NCBI RefSeq assembly: GCF_033095965.1 | Contig: NZ_AP026801.1 | Coordinates: forward strand, 850,001-914,000 | Reading direction: 5' to 3' | Source: Xylocopilactobacillus apis | GTDB lineage: Bacteria; Bacillota; Bacilli; Lactobacillales; Lactobacillaceae | Length of the DNA stretch: 64,000 nt | In this document: positions 37,594-46,708 of the stretch, in pieces | Layout: the number at the start of each line of letters is the position of its first letter | Numbering within the stretch: the first letter of the stretch is position 1 | The notes under the pieces: generated by a model | What the model was told of the DNA's origin: nothing | What the model saw: only the letters and a program-made list of their open reading frames with translations | The model's database searches: none | Translations under genes and position numbers: made by a program

Positions 37594-37626
37594 CTAATAA
37601 AAAAAATCCCACTAAATTGGGATTCC
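37594..37626 (-). terminator. Intrinsic terminator, minus strand
   Basis: AATCCCA (37605-37611) and TGGGATT (37618-37624) form a seven-pair stem. Read on the minus strand, it is followed by a run of eight T residues. It would end transcripts from tRNA-Ser before they reach the yxl-like operon. The rest of the 37489-37804 gap holds only a GGATCC-centred palindrome (37651-37672) of unknown meaning. Confidence 0.7.
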
Positions 37627-37804
37627 CGAATGCTATCTTGGGTAATAAATCTTTTTTAGGATCCTAAAAAGGATGTACAAAAATTAAACCCAAATGTATA
37701 CGTTTTGTGCACGATTTGTATCAGTAATTTTAATTCAAAACATTAATTAATATTAGATAATCCCGTTAAATCGGCGTTTTTAGGAGTTAATATTAGTTAA
37801 ATAA

Positions 37805-37892
37805 AGGAGAGTACAGGATTTGAACCTGCGCGCCGGTATAAGCCGGTTCGCCGGATTTCGAGTCCGGTGCATTACCACTCTGCCAACTCTCC
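37805..37892 (-). tRNA. tRNA-Ser (anticodon CGA)
   Basis: On the minus strand the acceptor GGAGAGT pairs with ACTCTCC. The stem CCGGA/TCCGG encloses CTCGAAA, giving CGA. A long variable arm and the T-arm GGTTCAAATCC complete a class II tRNA. The discriminator reads T, not the G usual in bacterial serine tRNAs, and CCA is not encoded. Confidence 0.94.
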
Positions 37893-37992
37893 GTGTCCAG
37901 TGTTAAATATTAGCATTTTTTTGATATTTGGGCAATAATAATTAATAGTATGTTAAAATTCAAAATGACCAAAAAAGATCTTAGGAGAAGTA

Positions 37993-38379
37993 ATGAAGAA
38001 TTTTACTAAAGATTTTCCTTTTATTTTTAATGTAGTCTATATTTTTGCTGTCTTTGTTGAGGTCTTAATTTTGCTTTTCGGAAATAGATCCCAATTAAAT
38101 TATGCTCATTTTATTGAATCGTATAAAGAAGTTGGAAATACAGTCTTTTTTTTACCTTGGTTAGGGTTAATTGTTAATATTGTTTCATATTTATTCAATC
38201 TAGATGACGGTTGGGTTTTAGGCGGTTGTTTAGCTGGAATTGCTGGATTTTTGGTCTTAGCAATTTTGCCAGAATTTTTTTACGTTGGTTTAGTATTTCT
38301 TTGGATTGGGATCTTTTTATTTTATCGTTCTTTAACCAAGAGAAGGCAAAAGATTGTCAATCACGCCAACACAAGGTGA
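37993..38379 (+). CDS. Small integral membrane protein, unknown
   Basis: A 128-residue protein with about four membrane segments and a basic C-terminus (KRRQKIVNHANTR). No family recognised. The ATG follows TTAGGAGAAG, a good ribosome binding site, so it is likely expressed. It lies alone between tRNA-Ser on the other strand and the infC leader. Confidence 0.65.
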   Translation: MKNFTKDFPFIFNVVYIFAVFVEVLILLFGNRSQLNYAHFIESYKEVGNTVFFLPWLGLIVNIVSYLFNLDDGWVLGGCLAGIAGFLVLAILPEFFYVGLVFLWIGIFLFYRSLTKRRQKIVNHANTR

Positions 38380-38380
38380 C

Positions 38381-38408
38381 TTGAATTTTTTAAAATAAAG
38401 AGTAATAT
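38381..38408 (+). promoter_or_regulatory. Promoter of the infC-rpmI-rplT operon
   Basis: TTGAAT (38381-38386) and TAATAT (38403-38408) with a 16-base spacer. Transcription would start near 38415, about 130 bases before infC, leaving room for the leader. Confidence 0.5.
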
Positions 38409-38424
38409 TAATAAATGTTTATTA

Positions 38425-38516
38425 AGTAGAACTAAGTTCTCGCCTATGTTAATCCTCTGGGTATCTTTCGTGAGATATTTGCGGCAGGATTGTAGGGGGT
38501 CCTGTTATTTTTTTTG
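38425..38516 (+). promoter_or_regulatory. L20-type leader with attenuator upstream of infC
   Basis: CAGGA (38485-38489) can pair with TCCTG (38500-38504) just before a T-rich run, forming a terminator. The same GGA bases can instead pair through AGGATT (38486-38491) with AATCCT (38451-38456), forming an antiterminator. Mutually exclusive stems at this place match the ribosomal protein L20 autoregulatory leader of Firmicutes infC operons. The fold was judged by eye. Confidence 0.65.
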
Positions 38517-38546
38517 TAATTTTGTTTAAAAATTGAGGTGAACGCA

Positions 38547-39071
38547 ATAGTTAAAAATATGATCGTAAATGAGGGGATTAAGTCTCATGAAGTGAGATTG
38601 ATCTCTGATACCGGTGAGCAACTCGGGGTCAGATCAAAAGAAGAAGCGCTTGAATTAGCGCATCAGAGAGACTTAGATGTAGTTTTGGTAGCACCAAACA
38701 GTAAACCACCGGTTGCTAAAATTATGGATTATGGTAAGTACCGTTTTGATTTGGAGAAAAAGAACAAAGACTCAAAGAAGAATCAAAAAGTAGTCAGCGT
38801 AAAAGAAATACGTTTAAGTCCAACGATTGATCAAAACGATTTCAACACTAAGTTGAATAATGCTCGCAAATTTCTTACTAAAGGTGAGAAAGTTAAAGCT
38901 AGTATTAGATTTAAAGGTCGGGCGATTACGCATAGCGAAATTGGCCGAGAGGTTTTAGAAAAATTTATCGAGCAAACTGAAGATATTGCAACAGTGGAAT
39001 CCAGACCTAAAATGGATGGTCGCAGTATGTTTTTAATGTTAGCTCCTAAAGTTGAAAAAAACAGCAAGTAG
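38547..39071 (+). CDS. infC: Translation initiation factor IF-3, apparent ATA start
   Basis: IF-3 enforces correct start-codon choice and keeps subunits apart. The protein has the N-domain [24 protein letters not shown], linker and C-domain ([18 protein letters not shown], then RFKGRAITH). infC is well known to start at a rare codon so that IF-3 limits its own translation. Here GAGGTGA (38535-38541) is five bases before an ATA at 38547, giving 174 residues aligned with family N-termini. A GTG at 38538 lies inside the ribosome binding site, so it is unlikely. Confidence 0.95.
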   Translation: MVKNMIVNEGIKSHEVRLISDTGEQLGVRSKEEALELAHQRDLDVVLVAPNSKPPVAKIMDYGKYRFDLEKKNKDSKKNQKVVSVKEIRLSPTIDQNDFNTKLNNARKFLTKGEKVKASIRFKGRAITHSEIGREVLEKFIEQTEDIATVESRPKMDGRSMFLMLAPKVEKNSK

Positions 39072-39082
39072 AAAGGGTTATA

Positions 39083-39283
39083 ATGCCAAAATTTAAAACG
39101 CATCGTGCTTCTGTAAAAAGATTTAAAAGAACAGCCAGCGGCGGATTGAAACGTTCACACGCTTACACTTCTCACCGCTTTCATGGAAAAACTAAGAAGC
39201 AAAGACGACAATTATCAAAATCAGCAATGGTAAGTCATTCAGATATGAAACGTATTGGCCAAATGCTAACAAATATGAAGTAA
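39083..39283 (+). CDS. rpmI: Ribosomal protein L35 (bL35)
   Basis: A 66-residue basic protein, [24 protein letters not shown] onward, the standard bL35 sequence. ATG start with AAAGGG upstream. It sits between infC and rplT, the universal order. Confidence 0.97.
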   Translation: MPKFKTHRASVKRFKRTASGGLKRSHAYTSHRFHGKTKKQRRQLSKSAMVSHSDMKRIGQMLTNMK

Positions 39284-39301
39284 ATTTAGGAGAAATAAAT
39301 A

Positions 39302-39655
39302 ATGGCAAGAGTAAAAGGCGGCCCATCCGCACGTAAAAGAAGAAAAAAGATTTTAAAGCTCGCCAAAGGTTATCGTGGAGCTAAACATATTCAATTCAAA
39401 GCAGCACATTCTCAGCTCTTTGTGTCGTATAGATACGCATTTCGTGATCGTCGCCAAGTAAAGCGTGATTTCAGAAAATTATGGATTGCTCGTATTAATG
39501 CAGCTGCTAGAATGAATGATATTTCATACAGCCGTTTGATGCACGGGTTAAAATTAGCTTCAATTGATTTAAACCGAAAAATGTTAAGTGAGATTGCAAT
39601 TAGTGATCCTGAAGGATTTTCTGATTTAGTTGAAAAAGCAAAAGCTCAACTTTAA
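39302..39655 (+). CDS. rplT: Ribosomal protein L20 (bL20)
   Basis: A 117-residue basic protein with [23 protein letters not shown] and the C-terminal globular domain ([21 protein letters not shown]). L20 binds 23S rRNA and is expected to repress this operon through the leader. Last gene, followed by a terminator. Confidence 0.98.
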   Translation: MARVKGGPSARKRRKKILKLAKGYRGAKHIQFKAAHSQLFVSYRYAFRDRRQVKRDFRKLWIARINAAARMNDISYSRLMHGLKLASIDLNRKMLSEIAISDPEGFSDLVEKAKAQL

Positions 39656-39660
39656 AAATT

Positions 39661-39684
39661 AGCACCGTAAGGTGCTTTTTTTTT
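39661..39684 (+). terminator. Intrinsic terminator after rplT
   Basis: AGCACC (39661-39666) and GGTGCT (39671-39676) form a perfect stem with a GTAA tetraloop, followed by eight T residues. Confidence 0.93.
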
Positions 39685-39716
39685 AGACTAATAAAACTAT
39701 TATGAGATAATTGACC

Positions 39717-40466
39717 ATGACTTTTGAAGATTATTTTGCAAGATTTAAAGACTTAGATTTAATTTTTTCATTATCAATTAAAGAAAAAATCGCTGCTATG
39801 AATTTAGCAGTTGAGGAATTAACTCATTCCAATTATCCAAGAAATCCGTTACCTTTTTTACCGCTATCTGAAGATGAAGTTTTAGATTTAATAACATTAA
39901 ATTTAAAGAGTCCTGACTTAGAGGAAAAAATTTCTGCACTAGATCACCTTTTGATGGATTTTCGCAATGTTGTTCGAGAAAATCTAGGTCTATACTGTAT
40001 TTTAAACGATCATTTAATAGATGATTTAGTTTCATACCTAAATTCACCAGTTCTTGAAATAGCGGCTGGAAATGGATTTTTATCTTCTCAATTGAGTAAA
40101 AAAGGGCTTGATATTACAGCTGTCGACAACGGAGAGTATAAGACAGAGACACTGAATGAAAGTAATTTTTTTCCGATAAAGCAAGTTGATGCGATTGATT
40201 ATTTATCTAAAAATCTAGAAAAATATTCGACCATAGTATTAGCTTGGAGTCCTGATAACAGTGATCTCGATTTGAAAGTTTTAAATTTAATTCGGCAAAA
40301 TAAAAGAAAAATCAGCTTTATTGTAATAGGGGAGCATAATGGAAAAACAAATTCAACTAAATTTTGGTCTGAAGTTCGTTTTATTAATCTAAAAAAAATG
40401 TTAAGGTTGAACAAAGAATTTCCCGATTTTGATTTATATCATGATCGGATCTATATGGTTGAATAA
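39717..40466 (+). CDS. Putative SAM-dependent methyltransferase
   Basis: A 249-residue protein with a Rossmann motif I (VLEIAAGNGFLSSQL, near residue 113) and a following acidic strand end (ITAVDN). The N-terminal ~100 residues are a helical domain of unknown role. No catalytic motif identifies the substrate. The ATG at 39717 is taken; a TTG two codons earlier is also possible. It is followed after two bases by a membrane protein and then an RsmF-type methyltransferase. Confidence 0.65.
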   Translation: MTFEDYFARFKDLDLIFSLSIKEKIAAMNLAVEELTHSNYPRNPLPFLPLSEDEVLDLITLNLKSPDLEEKISALDHLLMDFRNVVRENLGLYCILNDHLIDDLVSYLNSPVLEIAAGNGFLSSQLSKKGLDITAVDNGEYKTETLNESNFFPIKQVDAIDYLSKNLEKYSTIVLAWSPDNSDLDLKVLNLIRQNKRKISFIVIGEHNGKTNSTKFWSEVRFINLKKMLRLNKEFPDFDLYHDRIYMVE

Positions 40467-40468
40467 AA

Positions 40469-41386
40469 ATGTGGAAAAAATTTATAAACTTTTTAGTAAT
40501 TGGAGCTTTGGCATATTGCCTTATTTTGATTTTTAGTCAAAACGATAAACGGGCAATTAATAATAATGGATTATCTCCAAATGCTCTTGTTTTCCCCACT
40601 AAGAGCAGTGAATCACTGAGGAGTGCGTTAGCCAAAATTGAACATTCAACACAAGATGATGATCAATTTCAGCTTCAATTTATTACATCAAGTGATATTG
40701 TTTACATTTATGATAAAGGAATCACATTAAATTTACCTCTAAATGAAGGCAGAAAATTTTCTAATGAAGATTTTATTGCGGATGTGCCCTTGGCAATTGT
40801 TGGAAAAGATGTTAAAAAGAATGTTTATTTAAATCAGCTTCAAAATTATTATATTCTTGGGAAAAAATATATTTCAATTATTGGATTTACTGGATTTAGA
40901 GAAACAAAACAGCTTAACTCTAAAGTTTTTATTAGTGTTAATAGTCATAATTTGCCGCAAAATGTTAAGTTGAAGCAACTAACAGTAGTTGGGGATGGAC
41001 CAAAAATTATTGAGCATTCTAATAAATTTAGAAAGATTTTTCATTCTTCAAAAGAAAAGAAATTTTTATCTAGTGAAATTCCAATCATTGGTAGTGGCTG
41101 GCTGAAGCATAGCTGGATCTTTATATTTTCTGATCTCTTAGTGATGACAATTATGATTATAGTCATTGCCATTCAATTTGAAACCTATTCTAAAAGTTCG
41201 AGAAAACACATTGATTTATGGATTGCAGTTATTGATTTAATTTTTGTAAGCATTGCTTTATTTATCGGGTTAAAAATGCAGTACATAATTAATGGTTATA
41301 TCATAAGTTTTGTCGTTTATATCTCAACTTTGATCGAAATTTGGTTAGGACACTATTTAGCAAATTATAAAATATTAACAATATGA
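40469..41386 (+). CDS. Membrane protein with large extracytoplasmic domain, unknown
   Basis: 305 residues: one N-terminal membrane segment, about 190 residues outside the membrane, then three C-terminal segments (near 215-240, 250-270 and 275-295). No conserved motif recognised. It starts two bases after the methyltransferase and overlaps the next gene by four bases, so it is co-translated with both. Confidence 0.7.
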   Translation: MWKKFINFLVIGALAYCLILIFSQNDKRAINNNGLSPNALVFPTKSSESLRSALAKIEHSTQDDDQFQLQFITSSDIVYIYDKGITLNLPLNEGRKFSNEDFIADVPLAIVGKDVKKNVYLNQLQNYYILGKKYISIIGFTGFRETKQLNSKVFISVNSHNLPQNVKLKQLTVVGDGPKIIEHSNKFRKIFHSSKEKKFLSSEIPIIGSGWLKHSWIFIFSDLLVMTIMIIVIAIQFETYSKSSRKHIDLWIAVIDLIFVSIALFIGLKMQYIINGYIISFVVYISTLIEIWLGHYLANYKILTI

Positions 41387-42711
41387 AATTACCAATTGAA
41401 TTTATCAAAAAATATCAGAAACTATTAGGCTCATCAGCTGATGAGTTTGTAAATTCTTTTAAAAAGCAAAGTATTAGCGCTTTTCGAGTTGAAAATAAAA
41501 GAAATTTAACAGATTTTTCATCATATCAGCCGATTGAGGAAATTCCTAATTCTTATTATGGGAAAATTTCAGGCAATAGCATTGAATTTTTGGCAGGAGC
41601 TCTTTATAGTCAAGAACCTAGTGCCATGTATGTTGCTAAGGTTTTAGCTCCTAAAGAAAATGATTTAGTTCTAGACCTTTGTGCAGCACCCGGAGGAAAA
41701 TCGACGTATCTTGCCTCTCAATTAAATGGAGAGGGTTATTTGTTGGCAAATGATATTGATTTAAAGCGTTCTAAAGTTTTAGCTGAAAATATTGGCCGGA
41801 TGGGCTACTCAAATGTTGCAGTAAGTAATGAGACTCCTGAAAATTTGTCAAAAAAATTCCCTGAAACTTTTTCTAAAATTTTAGTTGACGCTCCTTGCTC
41901 GGGAGAAGGGATGTTTCGAAAAGATCCAGAAGCTATTAAATACTGGAGTAGTGAATATCCTTCTTCTTGTGCCCGTCTTCAAAAAAAGATCCTTTCAAGC
42001 GCTATTAAGATGTTAGCGCCTGAAGGAATCTTGGTTTATTCAACGTGTACTTTTTCTCCCGAAGAGGATGAAGGGGTCGTCTCAAGTATTCTTGAAAGTA
42101 ATCGTGATCTTAAATTATTAGAATTTGATTTTCCAACTGGAGGAGAAGCAGGGGTGCCAGATTTTGGCAATGGTGATCCTGAATTAAAGAAGTGCTTACG
42201 GCTATATCCCCATCGTTACAAAGGAGAAGGTCAATTTATTGCTAAGTTTCAAAAAATGGGTCAAATCAAAAGTCCAAAAAAGTCTAATTTTAAATTGCAA
42301 TCAAAAATTTCACCGATTTTTACAGAATTTATGAATTCTACATTTGTTAATCCAATTTCAGATGTTTTTAATCTTAATGATGCTTATTACTCTTTAGACT
42401 TAACTTTTTATGATTTAGTCAAAGATCTCCATTTAGTTAAAAAAGGAGTTAAAATCGGGGATTTAAAAAAGAATCGGTTTGTTCCGCATCAAGATATATT
42501 TTTGGCCCAGCCGCATTCAAACTTTAAGAAAATTATTGAGTTGGATGGTGATCAATTTCGCGCTTATCGCCACGGTGAAGAATTAAAAATTGAAGAAGTT
42601 TCTCCAACAAAACAATGGGTTGCTTTATCTTATCAAGGTTATGTGTTTGGATTTGGGCATTTAGTTCAAAATCGAATTAAAAATTTTTATCCAAAAAATT
42701 TACGGAATTAG
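41383..42711 (+). CDS. rsmF: RsmF/NOP2-family RNA cytosine-5 methyltransferase
   Basis: It methylates C5 of cytosines in rRNA (family RsmB/RsmF). Motif I is LCAAPGGKSTYLA (about 98-110). Motif IV is DAPCSGEGMFRKD (about 169-181) and motif VI is STCTFSPEEDEG (about 219-230); the two cysteines are the catalytic pair. The C-terminal third is a PUA-like extension, as in RsmF. Length 442. Its 3' end overlaps the convergent fni gene by 35 bases. Confidence 0.9.
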   Translation: MKLPIEFIKKYQKLLGSSADEFVNSFKKQSISAFRVENKRNLTDFSSYQPIEEIPNSYYGKISGNSIEFLAGALYSQEPSAMYVAKVLAPKENDLVLDLCAAPGGKSTYLASQLNGEGYLLANDIDLKRSKVLAENIGRMGYSNVAVSNETPENLSKKFPETFSKILVDAPCSGEGMFRKDPEAIKYWSSEYPSSCARLQKKILSSAIKMLAPEGILVYSTCTFSPEEDEGVVSSILESNRDLKLLEFDFPTGGEAGVPDFGNGDPELKKCLRLYPHRYKGEGQFIAKFQKMGQIKSPKKSNFKLQSKISPIFTEFMNSTFVNPISDVFNLNDAYYSLDLTFYDLVKDLHLVKKGVKIGDLKKNRFVPHQDIFLAQPHSNFKKIIELDGDQFRAYRHGEELKIEEVSPTKQWVALSYQGYVFGFGHLVQNRIKNFYPKNLRN

Positions 42712-43705
42712 CGATTTTTGAAGAGGGAATGTAAGGAGCTTGTTTCAATTCTTCAAGATTTTTGGTCCCAATCATTAACATGATTTTTGGAATCATTTCA
42801 ATCCATTCAGTGATCATCGTCTCTAAACTATCAGGATCTCTTTTAATTAATGGATGTAAAAATGTGCCGCTGATTCCAACTAATTTAGCACCTAAAACAT
42901 GAGCTTTGATAATATCAAGCGGGTTTCGAACTCCGCCGCTTCCAATTAAATTTACCGCATATTTTTTGGCAGCAAGTAATGATTCAACGGTACTAAGTCC
43001 TAACTCTTCAAGATAATCAAGATGGTGAGTTTTATTTTGCTGATTTTCAATTTTAATAAAATTAGTCCCGCCAGTTCCTGAGACATCGAAAACTTTTACT
43101 CCAATGTCTGATAACCGTTTTACATCATTAGGATTAATCCCGAATCCGACGGATTTAATAATTACAGGCTGTTCAATTGAATTTACAATATTTTCGATGT
43201 TGTTAAGTAAATGAAAATCTCGATCACCCTCAGAATTAACTAATTCTTGAATTGAGTTCAGATGCAACTGGATTGCGTTTGCATCAATCATTTTAATCGC
43301 TTCTTTAACATGCTCAATTTTTTGATTTGCGCTTAGATTAGCAATAATAAAACCATCGGGATTTTTTTCTCTAACTACAGAAAAACTATCTTTTGTGTTT
43401 TGATCGATGATGCCAATTTTTTGGGAACCAACTGCCATTGCTAAATGATATTTATTAGCAATGGTCGCTAGTTGAGAATTGATTTCTTTGGCTCTAGAAG
43501 ATCCACCAGTCATTGCATTAATAAAAAAGGAATGTAAAAAGTGAGAACCTAAAATATCAATTGTTGGATCCACCTCTGATAAATTTAATTCTGGTATCAG
43601 GGTGGGAACTAGGCGAATTTCATCAAAGTCGTTTTTTTGATTTGGGTCATAGTATTTTTCGAAAAGACTTAAATGTTCATTCTTTCTTTGTAGTGCGTCA
43701 CTCAA
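42677..43705 (-). CDS. fni: Type 2 isopentenyl-diphosphate isomerase (FMN-dependent)
   Basis: It interconverts isopentenyl and dimethylallyl diphosphate. FMN-binding segments are AMAVGSQKIG, DVSGTGGTNFIKIEN and GSGGVRNPLDIIKAHVLGAKLVGISG. Length 342. Last gene of the mevalonate operon mvk-mvaD-mvaK2-fni, overlapping mvaK2 by four bases. Its tail overlaps rsmF on the other strand. Confidence 0.97.
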   Translation of the reverse strand: MSDALQRKNEHLSLFEKYYDPNQKNDFDEIRLVPTLIPELNLSEVDPTIDILGSHFLHSFFINAMTGGSSRAKEINSQLATIANKYHLAMAVGSQKIGIIDQNTKDSFSVVREKNPDGFIIANLSANQKIEHVKEAIKMIDANAIQLHLNSIQELVNSEGDRDFHLLNNIENIVNSIEQPVIIKSVGFGINPNDVKRLSDIGVKVFDVSGTGGTNFIKIENQQNKTHHLDYLEELGLSTVESLLAAKKYAVNLIGSGGVRNPLDIIKAHVLGAKLVGISGTFLHPLIKRDPDSLETMITEWIEMIPKIMLMIGTKNLEELKQAPYIPSSKIANSVNFLDKNF

Positions 43706-44688
43706 TTAACCACCTCCAAGTTTAATGGAATAATATTTTCATGCTCCCAATTGTTATAAAGGGACTCTTTTTTTTGTTCACAAGCAATTGCAATCCCGCA
43801 GTCACCGCCACCTGCTCCAGATTGTTTGGCTGGTATTTTTAATTTATTAGCAGATAATACTAGTTTTTTTAAAGGAGGGGAAAATATACCAAGATTGTAT
43901 CGAAGGTCAAAATTCCAATACAAATTTGCAATATTTTGAAAGACATTTGTAACCCCTGGCTGGTCATTAATTAAATTGCGATATAAAAGATTTGTTAACT
44001 CATCTACTTTTTGACTGAAATCAGTTTTTACTTTGGCAGGCAGGTTATTAAATTTGTTTACTCCCATTGAAGTTTTATAAGGCTCGCCGGTGAACCCAAT
44101 AAATAATTTGAGATTACTCGGCCAAGAAAAAGTTTGTATTTTTAGTGGAGAATCTAAATTTTTAGGCTTTTGATAATAAATGGGTTTTTGAAAAGAAGCA
44201 ATCGCTATATCACCAAACGAACTTTCTTGAAATTGATCAATCTGTGCCTTTAAAGCTAAATGATAAGTCTCTGTTGCGTTAATTTCTACTTTATATAAAG
44301 CAAGGATCGCTTTAATTGTTGCGACGGTGATTGCTCCAGAAGATCCAAGACCGATTTTTCCATAGGTAAGATCTTCAAGATCACTTTCGATAATTAAAGA
44401 AAAATTGTTTAAATTTATTTTTTTATCAAGCAAGAAAGAACGAACCGTCTTAAGAGACTTAAAAATGGGGAGCCAATAATCACTTACTTCTAATTCAGTT
44501 TGTAATTTAATAAAATTAACTTTAAGTTCTTTTTGACCGCTTTTAATTATTGAAAATTCATTTTGAAAAAATTTAATTTGGACTGATAAATAACGATTTA
44601 CCGGGACAATTAAAGAATGGTAGAGAGGAGAAACAGCGGCATACTCACCCGAAATAAAAAGTTTTCCCGGTACTTTAATTTTAATCAA
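43702..44688 (-). CDS. mvaK2: Phosphomevalonate kinase
   Basis: It phosphorylates mevalonate 5-phosphate. A GHMP kinase of 328 residues with PGKLFISGEYAAV at the N-terminus, the ATP loop KIGLGSSGAITVAT and the C-terminal AGGGDCGIAI motif. It overlaps mvaD by eight bases and fni by four, indicating tight coupling. Confidence 0.96.
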   Translation of the reverse strand: MIKIKVPGKLFISGEYAAVSPLYHSLIVPVNRYLSVQIKFFQNEFSIIKSGQKELKVNFIKLQTELEVSDYWLPIFKSLKTVRSFLLDKKINLNNFSLIIESDLEDLTYGKIGLGSSGAITVATIKAILALYKVEINATETYHLALKAQIDQFQESSFGDIAIASFQKPIYYQKPKNLDSPLKIQTFSWPSNLKLFIGFTGEPYKTSMGVNKFNNLPAKVKTDFSQKVDELTNLLYRNLINDQPGVTNVFQNIANLYWNFDLRYNLGIFSPPLKKLVLSANKLKIPAKQSGAGGGDCGIAIACEQKKESLYNNWEHENIIPLNLEVVN

Positions 44689-45628
44689 TTAACTTAGCCC
44701 CTTCTCCTGGGAAACTTAAAGTGTAATCCCAATCTTTGAATTCTTTTTCTACGGCTGCCAATTTATCTTTAAGAGTAAAAACTTTAACATTTGGTCCCGC
44801 ATCTAGCGAAAAATAAATCGGTAATTTTTTTTCCGCTCTAATTTTCCTCACTTGATCCATTAATTTAAGGGAATCAGGTGAAAAATAAATAATAGAAGGT
44901 TTAGCAGCAATGGTTGCTGCGTGCATCCCTAGTGAATTAGCTTCTCCTAGAGCTAATAAATTCTGCCAATCACTATTTTTAACGAGTTCTAAAGCATCTC
45001 TAAAGTCAGCTGTTGACCGTTTAATCCACGAGTCATAATAAGGAGACGTTTTTTTTACAATTTCCATTGCCTTAGTACTTGAAATTTTTTTGGGACTTTT
45101 ATCATTGGTAAATGAAAGAACGACTAGGGGGATTTGATCTGAACTCACAATTGAAGTTCCAAATGATGTTTTGTCAGTCCCACACTGCCATGCAACTAAA
45201 CCTTCGTCTATTGAACGAGTTGCAGATCCTGAACCAATTCTAGCTAAACGAGAAAGTTGGTCATGATTTAAGTTTAATTTATATTCTTGACTGCATGCGA
45301 CACTTAAGGCAGCAAACCCGCTGGCAGATGATGCATGACCGGCTGAAGTTGGAAAATTGTTACGAGTTTCAATTACTGAAAATGTTTGACATTCAGCAAG
45401 CTCTCTAACTTTATTCATAAAAGTAGAAATCTTAGGGCTCTCAATTTTTTTCCCATTCAAAATAAAAACATCCTGCTTCAGTTTTGGATCAAGCCTAACT
45501 GAGGTAGATGTTTTAAGGCCGCTTAAGGTTAGAGAAAGGCTGGGTGAGGCGGGTAAATTAAGAGTTGGATCTTCTTTGCCCCAATATTTAATCAGAGCAA
45601 TATTTGGATGAGCAGTTGATTTTGCCAT
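44681..45628 (-). CDS. mvaD: Diphosphomevalonate decarboxylase
   Basis: It makes isopentenyl diphosphate from mevalonate diphosphate. Family motifs are AHPNIALIKYWGKED, the serine-rich loop TSAGHASSASGFAAL, and GSATRSIDEGLVAW. The catalytic-type Asp lies in SLDAGPNVKV. Length 315. It starts one base after the mvk stop. Confidence 0.97.
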   Translation of the reverse strand: MAKSTAHPNIALIKYWGKEDPTLNLPASPSLSLTLSGLKTSTSVRLDPKLKQDVFILNGKKIESPKISTFMNKVRELAECQTFSVIETRNNFPTSAGHASSASGFAALSVACSQEYKLNLNHDQLSRLARIGSGSATRSIDEGLVAWQCGTDKTSFGTSIVSSDQIPLVVLSFTNDKSPKKISSTKAMEIVKKTSPYYDSWIKRSTADFRDALELVKNSDWQNLLALGEANSLGMHAATIAAKPSIIYFSPDSLKLMDQVRKIRAEKKLPIYFSLDAGPNVKVFTLKDKLAAVEKEFKDWDYTLSFPGEGAKLID

Positions 45629-45629
45629 T

Positions 45630-46592
45630 TCAATTACAATACTCGTTTAAAGAAATGATATGGGTAAAATTAGCCTTTTCTTGACAGAAAATCCGTTCTA
45701 ATTTTACAGCTGATTCATAATCTTTCATTAAAGCAAAAATACTACCGCCTAAACCACTACCAGTAATTTTTGCTCCCAGACTTCCATTTTTGTGGGCTAA
45801 TTTGATCAAATCATCAATTTTGGCAGTACTAAGCTGCATTTTTGAAAGAATTTGTTGATTTTCAGATAAATCTAGGCCAAATTTTTCAAGATTTCCATTT
45901 TGTAAATGATCAATTGCACGATAAGTAATTCCTTCAATAGAATTAAAATATTCAGTATACAGTGCGGGGTGCATTTTGGCGTTTTCAGAAACCTTTTTAA
46001 CAGCATTTTTGGTAATGCCATTTTTCGGAGTAGTTGCAATGACTAAATATCCCTCTAGGTTTCTGTTAATCTGAAATTTAACTGGTTTTTTATTTTTTTG
46101 AAAAATGATCGGTGTATCACTGCCGGAAGTTATTAAATCAAGACCGCTGGGGTTAGTATGAACAATTTTTTCCGAAACATTAGCTAGATGATAAAGTTCA
46201 ATAAATGATAAATTAGTTTGGAAGTAATTATCCAACGCTTTAGCTAAACTCCATGCTACTGCAGCACTTGAACCAAGACCGCTTGCTTCTGGAATCGAAC
46301 TTTCAATGTTAACTTGAAAGTTCGAACCTGTCTCTTCAATATAGATTAAAAAGTCTTTAATTAATGCGTATAATGATGGCAGGATATTTTTGCAGTTCTC
46401 TAAATTTCCAAAGAAAAATTTACTTTTAAGGTAAATTCCTTTTTGGAAATTATTAGAGATATAAACTTTAGTTTGTAGAGTATTAATTGGAATTGCAAGC
46501 GCAGGTCGATTAAATACAACTGCATGTTCGCCATTAAGAATTAATTTACCGGATGCAACAGAGCTTGCAGGCGTTTTGGTTAAAGTTTTTAT
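45630..46592 (-). CDS. mvk: Mevalonate kinase, apparent ATA start
   Basis: It makes mevalonate 5-phosphate, the first committed kinase step. With a TTG at 46235 the product would have only 201 residues and lack the ATP loop. The frame is open back to a TAA near 46613. The added 119 codons encode SVASGKLILNGEHAVVFNRPALAIP and EASGLGSSAAVAW, both needed. They contain no ATG, GTG or TTG. The only plausible start is ATA at 46592, seven bases after a GGGGGGA ribosome-binding-type run; it gives 320 residues, the family length. A start codon damaged by mutation is the alternative. Confidence 0.88.
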   Translation of the reverse strand: MKTLTKTPASSVASGKLILNGEHAVVFNRPALAIPINTLQTKVYISNNFQKGIYLKSKFFFGNLENCKNILPSLYALIKDFLIYIEETGSNFQVNIESSIPEASGLGSSAAVAWSLAKALDNYFQTNLSFIELYHLANVSEKIVHTNPSGLDLITSGSDTPIIFQKNKKPVKFQINRNLEGYLVIATTPKNGITKNAVKKVSENAKMHPALYTEYFNSIEGITYRAIDHLQNGNLEKFGLDLSENQQILSKMQLSTAKIDDLIKLAHKNGSLGAKITGSGLGGSIFALMKDYESAVKLERIFCQEKANFTHIISLNEYCN

Positions 46593-46708
46593 TTTCGGAT
46601 CCCCCCGATTTATTTGTTAGATTAGATATGTATATTCTAAAACTTTGCCATTTTAATTTTTAAAAAAGGTTAAAAATAAAAAAAAAATTAATAAATAAGG
46701 AAAATATA

